A stretch of 5,167 bases of DNA from assembly GCA_028287605.1 (NCBI GenBank), contig JAQBPI010000067.1, positions 1 to 5,167 on the forward strand. The letters are read 5' to 3'. Below are positions 5,005 through 5,167 of the stretch, piece after piece. Below the pieces are notes generated by a model. The model saw only the letters and a list, made by a program, of their open reading frames with translations, was not told the DNA's origin and ran no database searches. Source of the stretch: Chloroflexota bacterium. Lineage in GTDB: Bacteria; Chloroflexota; Dormibacteria; Aeolococcales; Aeolococcaceae. Made by a program: the position numbers and the translations under genes. Each line of letters starts with the position of its first letter. The stretch's first letter is position 1.

Positions 5005-5167
5005 GGCGGGACGACCTGCTGGTGGTGCTGATGCGCTGGCCGTCGCCGGGCACCGGGAAGAGCCGGCTGGCGGCCGCCCTGGGCGCCGACACCGCCCACC
5101 GCCTCCACCGCGGCTTCGTCGCCGACACCCTGGCGTGGTCGGCGGCGTGGCCACGGCTGATCGCCTT
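5001..5167 (+). CDS. DUF2064/TIGR04282-type GT-A-like protein, 3' truncated
   Basis: Only 55 complete codons lie in the window before it runs off the right edge. The start is GTG at 5001, sharing GTGA with the stop of the glycosyltransferase, so the two are translationally coupled. The visible N-terminus reads LLVVLMRWPSPGTGKSRLAA, followed by ALGADTAHRLHRGFVADTLA. This fits the opening of DUF2064 proteins, where a hydrophobic strand leads into a PxPGxxKTRLAxALG loop and then a helix ending in F-x-x-D-T. These proteins have a nucleotidyl- or glycosyltransferase A-type fold and often sit beside family 2 glycosyltransferases; their reaction is poorly defined. The family call rests on this one motif region, so the catalytic part cannot be checked here. 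Confidence 0.75.
   Translation, partial: MRRDDLLVVLMRWPSPGTGKSRLAAALGADTAHRLHRGFVADTLAWSAAWPRLIA

Noticed and set aside
5040..5066. Walker A P-loop (PSPGTGKS) in the last gene
   Set aside because: The first Gly of GxxxxGK[ST] is Pro here, and the surrounding residues fit the DUF2064 loop (PxPGxxKTRLAxALG) better than an ATPase.
4219..5154. A 311-residue open frame on the minus strand opposite the glycosyltransferase
   Set aside because: Low-complexity Gly/Ala/Arg/Pro product with no motif, mirroring the well-supported GT2 gene.

Overview
This is a very GC-rich window. Third codon positions are almost all G or C, GTG starts are frequent, and Shine-Dalgarno (SD) sequences are mostly absent. 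It looks like ordinary chromosome of a high-GC bacterium, for example Actinomycetota or a high-GC Chloroflexota lineage such as Dormibacterota; the sequence alone does not decide which. No tRNA, rRNA, CRISPR array, insertion sequence or phage gene is visible.

Layout. (1) Positions 1-1561, plus strand: the 3' part of a fold-type I PLP aminotransferase, then an arylamine N-acetyltransferase (NAT) with a complete Cys-His-Asp triad, 17 nt apart. (2) Positions 1507-3752, minus strand, read right to left: an OmpR-family response regulator, a HAMP-type sensor histidine kinase joined to it by a 4-nt GTGA start/stop overlap, and, 60 nt further on, a single-domain rhodanese. The rhodanese has a good candidate promoter of its own that would give a leaderless mRNA. 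Its 3' end overlaps the convergent NAT gene by 55 nt. (3) Positions 3753-3907: a 155-nt divergent intergenic region with a GC-rich inverted repeat and weak promoter elements. (4) Positions 3908-4207, plus strand: a small secreted protein with no acidic residues and a repetitive Lys-Pro-Thr-His tail, preceded by the one strong SD in the window and followed by a stable hairpin. (5) Positions 4291-5167, plus strand: a family 2 glycosyltransferase of the polyprenyl-phosphate type, again coupled by a GTGA overlap to the start of a DUF2064/TIGR04282-type protein that runs off the end.

How the parts may work together. The kinase and regulator form one two-component system. The divergent secreted basic protein is the closest candidate target, which would make this an envelope-sensing module, but that is inference from gene order. 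The glycosyltransferase and DUF2064 pair is a separate, probably cell-surface or glycolipid-related operon that continues beyond the window. I see no clear evidence for a wholly new system. The least explained element is the Lys-Pro-rich secreted protein beside the two-component system.
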